From the NCBI GenBank assembly GCA_024663395.1, contig JANFAH010000078.1, positions 1 to 64,000 on the forward strand: a stretch of DNA of 64,000 bases. Reading direction: 5' to 3'. Below the pieces are notes generated by a model that was not told where the DNA came from, did no database searches, and worked only from the letters and a program-made list of their open reading frames with translations. Made by a program: the position numbers and the translations under genes. This document shows positions 10,920 to 22,217 of the stretch, in pieces. Source of the DNA: Pisolithus tinctorius (taxonomy: Eukaryota > Basidiomycota > Agaricomycetes > Boletales > Pisolithaceae). Each line of letters begins with the position of its first letter. Within the stretch, counting starts at the first letter, position 1.

Positions 10920-11850
10920 GCTTGTCATGCCTTTGCAGGCCTAGCTAAGGCCACAGAATCCCTAACTATGGAGGAGATACACATCAGGCTCAGCCACATC
11001 ACTCCCAAAGCCATCTGGCACATGCTCAAGGATGTCACAATCACCAGAATTAAGCTGGACAAAGTGCATTCCACCATGGGCACATGCAATTCATGCAAAT
11101 ATGCCAAAGCAACTCAGAAGCCCATTGGGAAGGAGTGTGACCCACCTTTCCATGAACACCTTGGTGATGAGGACCACTCAGACCTCTGGGGACCTTCTCC
11201 AGTCCAAACCCCAGGCCACAGCTAGTACTATGTGTCATTCACAGATGACCACACTCATTACACCACCCTGTACTTGCAAAAGATGAAGGCTGAGACCTTC
11301 AAATCATACAAAGCCTATGAAGCATGGCTGAGCATGCAGTTTGACACCAAAGTCAAGCAACTTCACTTGGATTGAGGGGAAGAATATCTTAGTGCAGAAT
11401 TTTCAGAATATCTGAAATCCCAAGGCACAGAATGACACATAACCATCCATGGTACCCCTGAACACAATGGAGTTGCAGAATGGCCCAACAGAACACTTGT
11501 TGGGCATGTACAAGTGATGATTCATGCCAGTGGCTTACCCAAGAACCTCTGGGGGAGGCCATTATGCATGCAACTTGGCTCAAAAACTGCTTGTCAACTT
11601 GCCATCTAGGCACCAAGACTCCCTATGAAATGCTCTCCAAAAGACCACCCAACCTCTCAAAAATCCTGGTCTGGGGATGTCATGTCAAGGTCCATGACAC
11701 CTCTGGCTCCAAGCTAGACAAGCGAGCCCAAGATGGACACTGGGTAGGTTTTGACCCTGAGAGCAATGGCCACCACATCTACTGGCCTGACACATGAGCA
11801 ATTGGAATTGAACAAAGTGTCATTTTGAGCACTGAGATGTGTCCATACCA
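10920..11850 (+). pseudogene. Ty1/copia integrase
   Basis: It continues in the frame of the protease. The HHCC zinc-binding part has HIRLSHITPKAIWHML and CNSCKYAKA. In the rve core the first Asp is in HSDLWGP, the second in LHLD before a TGA at 11373, and the Glu region is TPEHNGVAEWPNRTL. Stops lie at about 11223, 11373 and 11433, the last two at family Arg positions. A frameshift near 11555 moves to EPLGEAIMHATWLKN, then PYEMLSKRPPNLSKI and GHWVGFDPESNGHHIYWPD. Confidence 0.85.
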
Positions 11851-13808
11851 CATGGTGTGCCACTCAAGGGGGAGCAGGGAAATTCTGAGGCCACACAGAC
11901 AGTCAAGCAACCCACCAAAGCAACTTCAGAAATTCCAAGACCCATTTGGACCCACTCAGAGATAATTTCAAAACACCTCCACCTCAACCTCATCATTCCA
12001 CTTGCCAGCACTTTGAATTAGACTATATGAGGTGCTTACATGCAGGAGAAAGCACTTGTGATGGACACATCCCTCTCAACTTTGTAAAAGAACTCCAAGA
12101 GAGTGATAGCAACCTGAACAGCCCAAAATCCTGAGAGAATGCTACCTACATATTCAATGATGAACTAGCTGCTGATGAAGATGACACTAACATCATGTAT
12201 GCTATGGTGGCAGGGATGGCTGAAGCTGAAGGGCTGGATCCATCAACAGTACATGAGGCAAAATCCCAAGCTGACTGACTGAAGCAGCAAAATGCCATAA
12301 ATGTGGAATTACAGAGCCTAGAGGAAGCACACACTTGGGATGTCATTGAGTGCCCATAAGGTGCAAATGTCATAGGATGCAAATGGGTCTTTAAGATCAA
12401 GCATAACACTGCAGGAGATATCAAGAAGTACAAGGCCTGCCTGGTTGCTAAGGGCTACTCTCAGATACAGGGCACTGACTACAATGAAACCTATGCTCCC
12501 ATCACAAGACTCACACCACTTTGCACCATACTCACAATTGCTGCATGCAATGACTGGGACATTGATGTCTTTGATTTTCACTCAGCATTCCTAAATGGAA
12601 AACTCAGAGATGGCAAAGACATATACATGGAGCTCCCTGAGGGCTATGCTGTAGGGTGGAATTTTTCCTGCCCAGTTGGGAAGCTAAATGTCACATTATA
12701 TGGCTCAAAACAAGGCACACTTCAGTGGTACCAGAAGCTATGTGCTACCTTGCAGATCTTGGACTTACTAGAGCACACACAGACTGGGGAGTATTCTATG
12801 GTCACATTAGATTGGAAATTCTCATTCTTGCCAGCCACATTGATGACTGCACTGTAACAGGCAGTTCCCCATCATTAATTCACTCATTCAAACAGGAGAT
12901 TAGCACTTGTGTTAAAATCTCTGACCTAGGGCCCATCAGTTGGCTACTTGGAATGAAGGTGGCACAGAATAGAGAAGCCCATACCATATCATTGTCCCAG
13001 CAGTCCTACATTGAGGCCATTCTGATGAAATATAACCTCACTGACTGCAAACCTGCCACAATTTTGATGGACCCCAGAATCAAACTCTCTTGTGGAGAAA
13101 TTCTGCAGTCAGCCAAAGAAGCTGCATGCATGAAAAATGTACCCTACCATTCTGCTGTAGGCTCCCTCATGCACCTTGCTGTTGGAACACACCCAGACAT
13201 TGCATTTGCTGTCTCCACAGTCATGCAGTTCAATAACACACCCAACATGACTCACTGGGAAGCCATAAAATGAATCTACAGGTATATCACAGGCATAAAA
13301 GTGCTCACTTTGACATTCAGAAATACAGAACAAGGCCTCAAGGGCTATACTAATGCAGATGGAGCTTTGCAGGAGCACTGACAGGCTATCAGCAGATACA
13401 CATATCTACTGGATGGAGGAGCTATCAGTTGGACTTCACAGAAACAAGAACTCAAAACACTCTCAACTGCTGAAGCAGAGTATGTCACAGCAACTCATGC
13501 AGCCAAAGAGGGCTTATGGCTTCAACAACTCATCAGGGAAGTTTTCTGCCCACTCAAATATCCTATCCCACTGTATTCCAACAGCCAATCTGCCATCACA
13601 CTCACCAAAGATGGCAGTTACCATGCTCACACCAAGCACATCAACATATGATACCATTTCATTCATTTTGCTGTGGAAAATCACTCCTTTCATTTAATTT
13701 ATTGTCCTACTGATGACATAGTCACCAATACCCTTACCAAACCTTTATCAAGCATCAAGGCAAAACATTTCACATCTGCACTTGGACTTTGTTCCAATTG
13801 AGGGGGAG
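11851..13808 (+). pseudogene. Ty1/copia reverse transcriptase and RNase H
   Basis: The RT part has [79 protein letters not shown] and, after a frameshift, [15 protein letters not shown] (active-site DD kept) and LGMKVAQNREAHTISLSQ. RNase H follows: YHSAVGSLMHLAVGTHPDIA, ALQEH, stop, QAIS, TLSTAEAEYVTATHAA, YSNSQSAITL (catalytic D replaced by N), and TKHINI, stop, YHFIH. TGA codons at 13271, 13379 and 13649 replace family Arg. The region ends in a purine-rich tract (AGGGGGAG, to 13808). Confidence 0.85.
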
Positions 13809-13960
13809 TGTCAAGAATGCATTGTGGAGAGAGCAATCTCCCTACACTAGGAGTGTGTGTATAGTGTCAATAGGAGGTCTACTAAGTAGCTATAGGCTTT
13901 GCAACAAATGCAACACAAATGCAACCCCTCTTGAGCATCTTTGACACCCTCTGCACTCCA
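13809..13960 (+). repeat. Start of copia 3' LTR (end not resolved)
   Basis: Immediately after the polypurine tract the sequence starts TGTCAAGAATGCATTG, as expected for an LTR. The other LTR is missing, so the end cannot be set by comparison. A TATA-like motif (GTATATAAC) at about 15,424 and a terminus ACTCCTAACA at 15,540 could belong to this or another LTR. Confidence 0.45.
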
Positions 13961-16900
13961 GGTCACCCAATACTCCATCCTTTTCAGTTGACTCACTTCC
14001 CCTGCCATTGCATGACCTCTAGACACTCCCCTTGGCTATTGCAATGAAGGTCCAACACTTGCAACAGGTTTCTGGCCACCTGTGCTTGCTTGCTTCTGCT
14101 CTTCAGGTTCATGCTGTCAGTTATGTAAGTGTTTCTTGTTGCTTTCATTGTCTTCTTGTTCACTTCCCTTCAGACCACCTTCACTTCCTTTACATTAGCC
14201 ACTCTTTTGATTGCTGACACTGTACTGGCCTCATGGCCATCATCACATTGATCTCAGCTAATTTCCATCATTCCTGTCACTCTTTTGACTTTTGATGTCA
14301 CTTACTTTGTAGTTACATACTCTACATGTAGCACCTCATATACCTGTAATCATGACAGGAAAAATAGCAATTTTGAAGCCCTCAAGTTAGAGACAGAGAG
14401 AGAGAGCAGAAGTAATGACATTGACTTGACCCCTTCCCTTTCCCCTGCCCAGTGCTGAGTAGCAGGCATATTTGCAACACTTTCTAGGCAAGCTCAAGGC
14501 TAGTCTCCCCCTTAATCAATTGCACTTTTCATTTACAGGTTGATTGACTTGTGTGACTCAGTCACATTCACTCCCTACCATCCTCCTACAGCTAGATCAA
14601 CTCCCCTTGTGTTGAACTCACCCCCTCAGATCACCTATCCCTAGGCTGGAGCCCACAACCCCATACCAGGTAGCAGATACCTGCTCCCCACAGTGTTCCA
14701 GAATTACAGTAGCCTCTCAGAGTTTTGCCCAGAGGGCTCAGAATTTCTCCCCAACCCTCAGAATTAGATTCTGATGTCACCCCACTTAGTAATTACAGTA
14801 CTATAAATTTTCCATACCATTATTTCCCACCTCAGTCACTACTTTGTGCACTGAGGTGAGCATACCTATACTTCCATTCATTTACTGGTACTGACATAGT
14901 GTAGAAACTCATACCTTTGTTAGTAGCCCTAGTACATGCATCCTGTAATGAATTAGTAGTCCTCTCAACTAGTAAATGACTCTCAGCAGAACAGCATTTT
15001 TTTCTGTTATGCCTCAAGCTGCCTCCCTACCATTTCTGGTCAAATGACACATACATCTTTGCATGTCTTGGGTTTCAGATGGTTGCCATCACCATCATCA
15101 CTGTTTGGGTGGTGGTCTGGGTCATTCACCATCCATGGAAGGGGAGGCTGCTGGTCTAGAAGAGTTCTGCAGTGTCATCACTGTGTTCTGATTGCCTTCT
15201 TGTGTGTTTCCTTTGTCTCATTCCCATGTTGCCCCCTGTACAGTATATTTGATATGTTTCATCTCCATCACCTGCTCTGCCCCCTCACTGTGCATGTCTG
15301 ATTGTGCAGCCAGTTTGGGCCTTGTCCCCTTCACTATTGAGCCATAGTGACTCATTTCTATTTCATTGCTTACTGTCTGCAGTGACTAGCTACTTACAGA
15401 GTTATTGTGCACCCTCCCAGGGAGTATATAACTAGAAGTACAATACTCTGTAACCTCAGTTTTTTGCTACTTTGCAACTCCCCTCAAATATACTCTCTCT
15501 CTCTTCTCATTTCCTTTGCATCAGGTGTACACTCCTAACAGAAGGAATCTATTGAAGTCAGGGTTAGCAGGGAAGCCATAGGGGTTATGATAAGTTCAGC
15601 CTGTGAAGTGTCCCTCCATCCTTCATGCCTAGTCCATTTGACAAAGTCACTGCATCAGAACATAACATTTTCCAGTGTGACAGCTGCCACAGCATCACAC
15701 AGTAGCAGAGTGAACTTAGACACAAAATGCAGCTCTACATACCAAAGCCCTCTGGGCGCTCCTGGATGCATTTGGAGAAAACATGTGTTTTTTTTTTTGG
15801 ATACAAAGTCACTGGGCATGAATTATAACACAAAATGTATCCATGCAGTCATGTCTAATATCTGGAAAGTCAGGAACAGTGCTCAATAAGTTGAGAAAGG
15901 GGGAGCCTTATGTTGGCTGGAAGATGATTTATCAATAAAAACAAACAGAAGACATAGACTAGTGTTGGACATACAGTAGTACACTCTTGAATATGAAGTG
16001 CATTGAGACACATGACCCACCACAACTTGCTATGCAACACCACTCTATGAAAAGTCACAATAGATCTGATATCCTGCATACACAAGAACAGAAAATGTTC
16101 CACAAACTCCTGAAGCAAACTAGCACAACAGACCAATGACATCACTGTAGACTGCGACAACAGCTCATGCTGCAATGCAACACACTCGAAAGCATACCCC
16201 TGCCAGATACACTCATAACTGAGAGCCCACTCTCCATGACACACACCCCAATTGTGCAGCTCAAAGTCATCTGACTGACATTCAAAGGCAAGAGGAATGC
16301 AATACCCCAAAGAAAATGACCACCCCTAAAAAGGTAATGCCATGTGACCAGACAGTCAGTCCAGTATGATCAATGCTCAAAGAGTTTGGAGACCTGGGCC
16401 TGACAGTCCAGGAATAGCACTGAAACTGCTACACTAATGTATGAGACTAGTATCAGTATCTTAGCTTGAGTAGATGCTAACAATACCATTTTTGTGCCCA
16501 GATTTAGAGGTCTGGACTAGACCAGACTTCAAATCAGCAAACAGAGTTTTTCCCACAGTGTGATAGTTGTATGAATTCATTATGAAATGTACTAGAGCTA
16601 CCTCTGGGGTCCTTTTCAGCAATCCCTGCTGTGCAATTCTGATTTTCTGATTTTCCCAAAACATTTGAAAACTGCTGTAGCAGATGAAGAACATGTGGGA
16701 TGGTTGAGAAGAGAGGGGAGTGAAAGTGAAAGTGAAAGTGAAAGCCCCTGCCTATTAAGACTTGAATGAGGAAGGAGAGGATGATAGTGTAGATACATGG
16801 ATGAAATCAAAACATATGAAGGATTATGAAAACAGGTATATGAGATACTGAGGATGAACTGAGTATCAAGTTCACTTTTCTTCTCCAGTTTTACACCTTC

Positions 16901-17450
16901 CTCTTTGGGCAGCCCCTTTTGGGGTGAGCAATACTTGCCTCAAGCGCTCATCTAGTCTTTCAGTAAATGAACTCTCAGATGCTCCCATGGACTGAGGGTG
17001 ACTGCTTTTTGCATTTTTCTTATTGTTGCTCTCACAATATTCTTGCCCTTGCACCTTCCAAAACCATATATTGGGAGGTAAGCATTCCACTTCTTCTTTC
17101 ACCAACCACCATGGGCTGGTGGATGAAAATCCCAGATCTGAAGGTAATGGAATCCTCCTGGGGTTACACATGTTTTTGGTACTGCTCAGAGTTAGTTCTT
17201 CTGTTGTTTAATTGAGTTTTGGCCTACCCAGCAGCTGATATTTAAGTGGTTCTACATGGATCTGTTGGTAGACCTACCTACACTCACCCTCAGCAGCATT
17301 TTTGCAAGGGAGGAAACAAGTCACCACATAAGATTATCTCAAGGAGCAAGAGCATCAGTAAACCAAAAGCATGAACATGAACAAATTTGCAGGAGTCCAT
17401 CAATGATCAGCATATATGGTAGGCACCTATGTAGTGTGTATTGATGTGTA
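13961..17450. other. CpG-poor, gene-free repeat-derived stretch
   Basis: I see no coding similarity on either strand. The sequence is rich in TG/CA and almost devoid of CG, like the adjoining copia and Harbinger remnants. Small GA/CT runs occur near 14,395 and 15,495. CG dinucleotides become frequent again from about 17,450. Confidence 0.6.
16719..16745 (+). repeat. Short hexanucleotide tandem repeat
   Basis: About four copies of GTGAAA in a row. Confidence 0.8.
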
Positions 17451-17922
17451 TATCTTGGCGTAAGCAGGAAGTGAGGGGAGCAACCATCTTGGTGCGTACG
17501 TGGTAAAACAAACAAAGCATGAACAAAGGACACGAAGCACTTAGGTAGGTTGAAATGCTATGCGAGCACGTATTAATGTGAAGAGGAAAGACAATATCAC
17601 AAGAGACTGCGGGATCCAACGGATATGAAGGGCACAAGGAAACGGAACAAGCAGAACAAGGAAGTTGGAGCCATCCCTGTTCCCGTGCATATCAACAACC
17701 GAGACGACAAAGCCGAGTGTAAATGAACAGAAATCATCGCATGAAAACGATCGTGCAATGCGGGCGGAACAAAAAGCAAAACAGATCGATTATGACTCTT
17801 CATCGCACCCCGCCCAGAGTAGCCAAGCCCGTCTAGGACAAAAAGAGGAGAGCAAAAAAAACATCGGAATCGTGCACGTCCGGACTGTCGCATCACATGG
17901 GTCATCAACCAAGACGTAGTGA

Positions 17923-19398
17923 TCAGCACACGACGCAGCATTTCCATCCTCCACCAGCAGAATCCCCATGAGAGCCCATGCCGCTCCTTCCACTGCTCTT
18001 CCTCCTATGGTGCAACGCCGATGGCACACCCTCACGCATGAGCATGCTTGCACGGGTCGCAGCTTCAAACACGTCGTCGACGCCCTCGATTTTCAGTGCC
18101 GAACACTCCTTATACGCACGAGCGCCGATTTCATTCGCAACTCGCTCTGCCTGCGCACGTGAGACATAGTTACCGATATCAGGGGAGTCAGGAGGCGGCC
18201 GTAGGTCGGCCTTGCACCCGACAAGAAGGATTGGGATCGTCGGTCCACATATACTACGTACTTCTTCGATCCACTGCCGTGTGCGAATGCAGTTGTCCGT
18301 GGCAAGATATTCGGCAAACAATGACCGTCCACGAGTTGTAATTGAGATACCGGCATCGCCCGATTAGATCCTATTCGAGAACGCTGAGAAAGGCACAGTC
18401 GTACCTTGACGGTGACGTTGTCCAGTGAATCCGGCGTGTCGATAGCAAATGCAATGAGGATGACGTGTGACTTGGAATATGACAACGGTCGTAAACGCTA
18501 CAAAAGTAGTGTGAGCAAGACCATTGATAAGAACATGCGAAAATAGATAAGAAAACGGGACCAAACGAAGTGGAGTGATAGTCCCGGATACTATCGGCAG
18601 TAATTGAGGGAATGACAGACACTCACTTCGTACTCTTCCTGTCCGCTACACACAGCACATGACATAGGCATGAGTCTAAAAAAAATGCCCCTGAGAATAA
18701 AAAGATGACACGAACGCAGTGTCCCAAAGCGCCAGTTGCACCGGTTTGCCGTCTAATCTGATCTCCGCAACATAATTCTCGAATATGGCTGTACATAACA
18801 GACACGGATCCAACGCCAGGCGAATAGCCAATGATGTGGCGATGACGTAGGCACGTACGCACCGAAAGACGGCGGCAAGTGCAAAAGAGGAAAGCAACAC
18901 CACAAAATCAGGCTTCTCTCACAACATGGATGGGTATCAAAAGGAAATCCTTACTCGGTTGCTGTGTATCGGGCAGACCCAGGGGCATGGATCAGCTCCG
19001 TTGGAACAGGAGCAAACGGTACTCACGTATTCTTTTGGGAACTCGCCAAGCGCAAACGAGCAAAGAAGGGAGGTCTTGCCGCATGCACCTGTCTCGGGCC
19101 ATACATGGGTGGCGTCATGCATGTTCACATCCGTAGCCGTATGCGTTCGGAGTACAAGAAACCGAGTGCCCGAAAGGCCGAGTGACCGGGATCGAGTAGA
19201 AGGTCAGCAGTTAGTGAAACGCACTTTAACATACCGCCTCCAGGGGCAAAGGGCGAGGTGGACTTACCGTCACCGACAATGACCAACTTCCTACGAATCT
19301 GATGTGCACAGACAATGGAAGTGTAGACACATCAGAAACTCGTCTGACGAGACAAGGGAAAGAACAGGGGAGCACGTACGGGGACCTGTGACGACATT
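17923..19398 (-). CDS. Rho-family small GTPase, Rho2-like
   Basis: A membrane-anchored switch GTPase, likely acting in cell-wall and polarity signalling. ATG at 19398 starts a six-codon exon (MSSQVP). A 31-nt exon (19298-19268, IRRKLVIVGD) follows, then 19088 down to about 19027 with the P-loop GACGKTSLLCSFALGEFP. Next are exons with FENYVAEIRLDGKPVQLALW, DTAGQEEYE (switch II), RLRPLSYSKSHVILIAFAID, and the last exon from 18273 with WIEEVRSICGPTIPILLVG, CKADLR and ECSALKIEGVDDVFEAATRA. GQEEYERLRPL and the DDVFEAATRA block fit Rho2 better than Rho1 or Cdc42. The C-terminus is KCCVVC, a CAAX-like box ending in Cys. The junction between the P-loop and switch I exons could not be placed exactly. 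Confidence 0.9.
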
Positions 19399-19913
19399 AC
19401 GTTCTTGAACTCAATTCAAACTTCGTCTCCTGGGCAATGATAATAGGAAGGATAGAAGAAGAGACTGTCGACGCAGAGCTTATACAGATCGAAAAAAACG
19501 AAATCCTGTTCTTGGTCAGTGAACGAAGAGACGAGTCCGAAACGCCATGCCTTGGGGTGACCTTGGGCACGTATGACCGAAGGGTCAGTAATGACGACAA
19601 TTACAAGTGAAAATGGTAATGAAACAGAAATGAGTCGTATTGACTTGCACTCGTCAACGACGCCAATGCGACGGTGGTGGACGGCGAAGAAGAGAAAACA
19701 GAGCAAGCGAAAGTGGCCTTGCCGAATCGCAGCAGGTCCAGATGATACCACTAGTATTACGTAATGGACTTTTCATAGCCTCGCCATCGGATTCGGTTCA
19801 GGACTGTCACCGGCACTCAAATAAAGCACTGTGCATATCAACTACATAGATACAGGACGGAACCAACGAAGAACAGTCAAAAGACCACCAAGTTACTGGT
19901 TGCGGTATATCTC

Positions 19914-22217
19914 CTAGACGCTCGAGTCAGCGAAGCTGTGTGGGTGCAACGGCCGCATAGAACAAACCTTAATCTCCTTCTCGAAATGTTGAGCAACCTT
20001 GGTTCGCTGCAGCTTCTGGGCAGCCGTTACAAGCCCATTCTCGGGGGTCCATTCCTCCGCAGTCAAGATGACAGCCTCGAGCATTTCCATAGACTTGAGG
20101 CCGTTCTTCTTTCCCACCGCATTGCACTCTCTCAAGACCAATTCTTGCACCGCCTTGTTGTGGCATAACTCTGACAGAGGGGCACTCGCGTCGACGCCAT
20201 TCAACTTGCCCTCGAGTGTATGTCTTAGGTTTAACTCATGCGGAATAAGGATCGCGATAGGCTGCTTCGCTTCTGCGGAAGCATATACGCAGATGTTGGC
20301 CACGATGTTGCAAGACCTGTACACGGTCTCAAGTTGCTCCAACGCGATGTACTGCCAAGCCACGTCAACTAGATTCACAGGTCCTTGCAACGAAAGCGTA
20401 CCTCTCCACCCTGAAGTTTCACAAGGTTTTTGATACTGGAAAAAGATGCCGTCAACGCCTGGTTCGCACCCCTGCCGTCATAGGTAATACTCACCGGTCA
20501 ATCAAAGATAACGTGCCGTCAGGGTTCCACTGGCCAACATCACCTGTCCGCAACCAGCCGTCCTTGGTGAATATGTTCTCGTCGTTATTGAGGTCCGGTC
20601 GCTTATAATAACCTTTGGTCACCGCGGGTCCCCTGATACAAACTTCGCCTTGAGGTGGATTATTGGTAGAGTTGTACCCAGCTTCTGGCACATCCCGTAA
20701 CTTGATCTCAATGGAAGGCGAAGGCAAGCCGACAGAACCATATTGCTGCAATTCGGGGGAAGGATAGCGCACATAGCACAGGATTCCGTCATACCATAAC
20801 CTGTACATTCAACTCTATCAGTACGCATCCTGACTAATCACTACCAGAACCACTTACCTTGAAGCATAGTAACAAGAGCAACACACAAGAACTCTTGTGT
20901 CTCCTTACTCAGGGCAGCGCCACCACTCAACGCAAGACGCAACCGCCCACCCGTTGCAGCTCGAACACTGCTGAACACCACAGAATCCGCAACTTGGCTC
21001 AAAATTGGTATCCGAGACTTCTTCAAGGCGTAACCGAGGTTGAACAGATTCTTCTTAACCAGGCCACCCGCATTCACCTTGGCGATGATACCCTTCTGAA
21101 TCGCTTCCCAGACAGCTGGAACGCCCACCATGATAGTAGGCCGGAAGGTGACGAGGTCACCCTTGCATTTCCGAACTGACGCGTCGGTAAGCGTCTTGAC
21201 ACGGCCATAGCCAGTCTTCATGCCTGCGGTGAACAGAGTGGCTTCAACGACGTATTCCATGATATGAGCCAGCGGGAGATATGCAAGGAAAGAGTCGTCC
21301 GAGCGTAAGTGGTGTCCAAGTATATGGAACACTCCACCGATAGCAGATACGACGTTTGCATGTGTAAGAACAACACCCTTTGGTGCACCGGTGGTTCCAC
21401 TGGTATACATGATCAGAGCCATATCGTCCTTTGAGGGTTTCCTGCTCTCGAGGGCATCGACGGGTTGAGCCTTGCCTACTTCACGAAGATCGTCAATAGA
21501 AAACGACCATGTTCTCACGGGTGTTACGAATATTGTCAAGCAGAGATGCGTCGGGTTCTCCGTCATAGACCACCAACCTCACAGAAGTGGTGTTCTGAAG
21601 CACACGTGCCAACATGGGGAAAAGGTCTGCGTTGGTAAAAACGCCAACACAATTCGGCTCGTTAAGGGAATGTGTCAGCCCGCTCTCCCCAAGGGTATCA
21701 TACGCCGTAGCCACGGGCGTAGCAATGGTAGTACACGCGTGCGACATGAGTTGCCAGTTGGCGCTGTGGAAAGGTCTGCGCCACCGTTCCAATGGAAGGA
21801 GTAAGCGACTCACCTTGTCTGCGCGTAGATGTTGAAGACGTTGTCCTTTTGTATTCCATAGTGCAGCAGTCCACGAGCGAGTTCCAAGATTCGCTCTCTG
21901 ACCTCGATGAACGAGAGGTACTGGTAATCACTAAGCTCGAAATACTTCCACTTCTTTTCTGTTATTTCCTTGCCAGCGACGACCTTCTTGACCTCCTTTT
22001 CCTCCTCGTGAATGGAAACAATGTTTCTCCAACCTAAGGCCTCTTTGGTGCCGTGTGTCCGTGCAGCGTACGCAATGACATCGGGTATAACGTCGATGCC
22101 TTCGAACGGCTGCGTAATGAGTCTGTCCGCAGTAATTGCGACGCGCCGTACGTCTTGCCCATCGTCCGAAGGTACTACTACAGAACCCTTACCGAAGTAG
22201 TTGCGTTGGAATGTCAT
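19914..22217 (-). CDS. Long-chain fatty acid-CoA ligase (acyl-CoA synthetase)
   Basis: It activates long-chain fatty acids to acyl-CoA through an acyl-AMP intermediate, for lipid synthesis or beta-oxidation. ATG at 22217 gives MTFQRNYFGKGS, then RLITQPFEGIDVIPDVIAYA and HGTKEALGWRNI, typical of the fungal FAA family. After an intron (about 21,800) come NWQLMSHACTTIATPVATAY, DTLGESGLTHSLNEPNCVGV, the AMP-binding P-loop YTSGTTGAPKGVVLTH, GYGMTESCAM (around an intron near 20,820), GEVCIRGPAVTKGYYK and the signature GWLRTGDVGQWNPDGTLSLI. The last large exon ends QKLQRTKVAQHFEKEIK. The final few codons depend on whether a small intron near 19,960 is used. It lies 516 bp upstream of the Rho gene, same strand. 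Confidence 0.92.

Noticed and set aside
15420..15545. TATA-like motif and CTCCTAACA terminus as a certain LTR end
   Set aside because: No matching start or target duplication could be found, so it is mentioned only as a possibility.
16719..16745. GTGAAA repeats as a CRISPR or minisatellite array
   Set aside because: Only about four 6-bp units with no spacers; a simple microsatellite in eukaryotic DNA.
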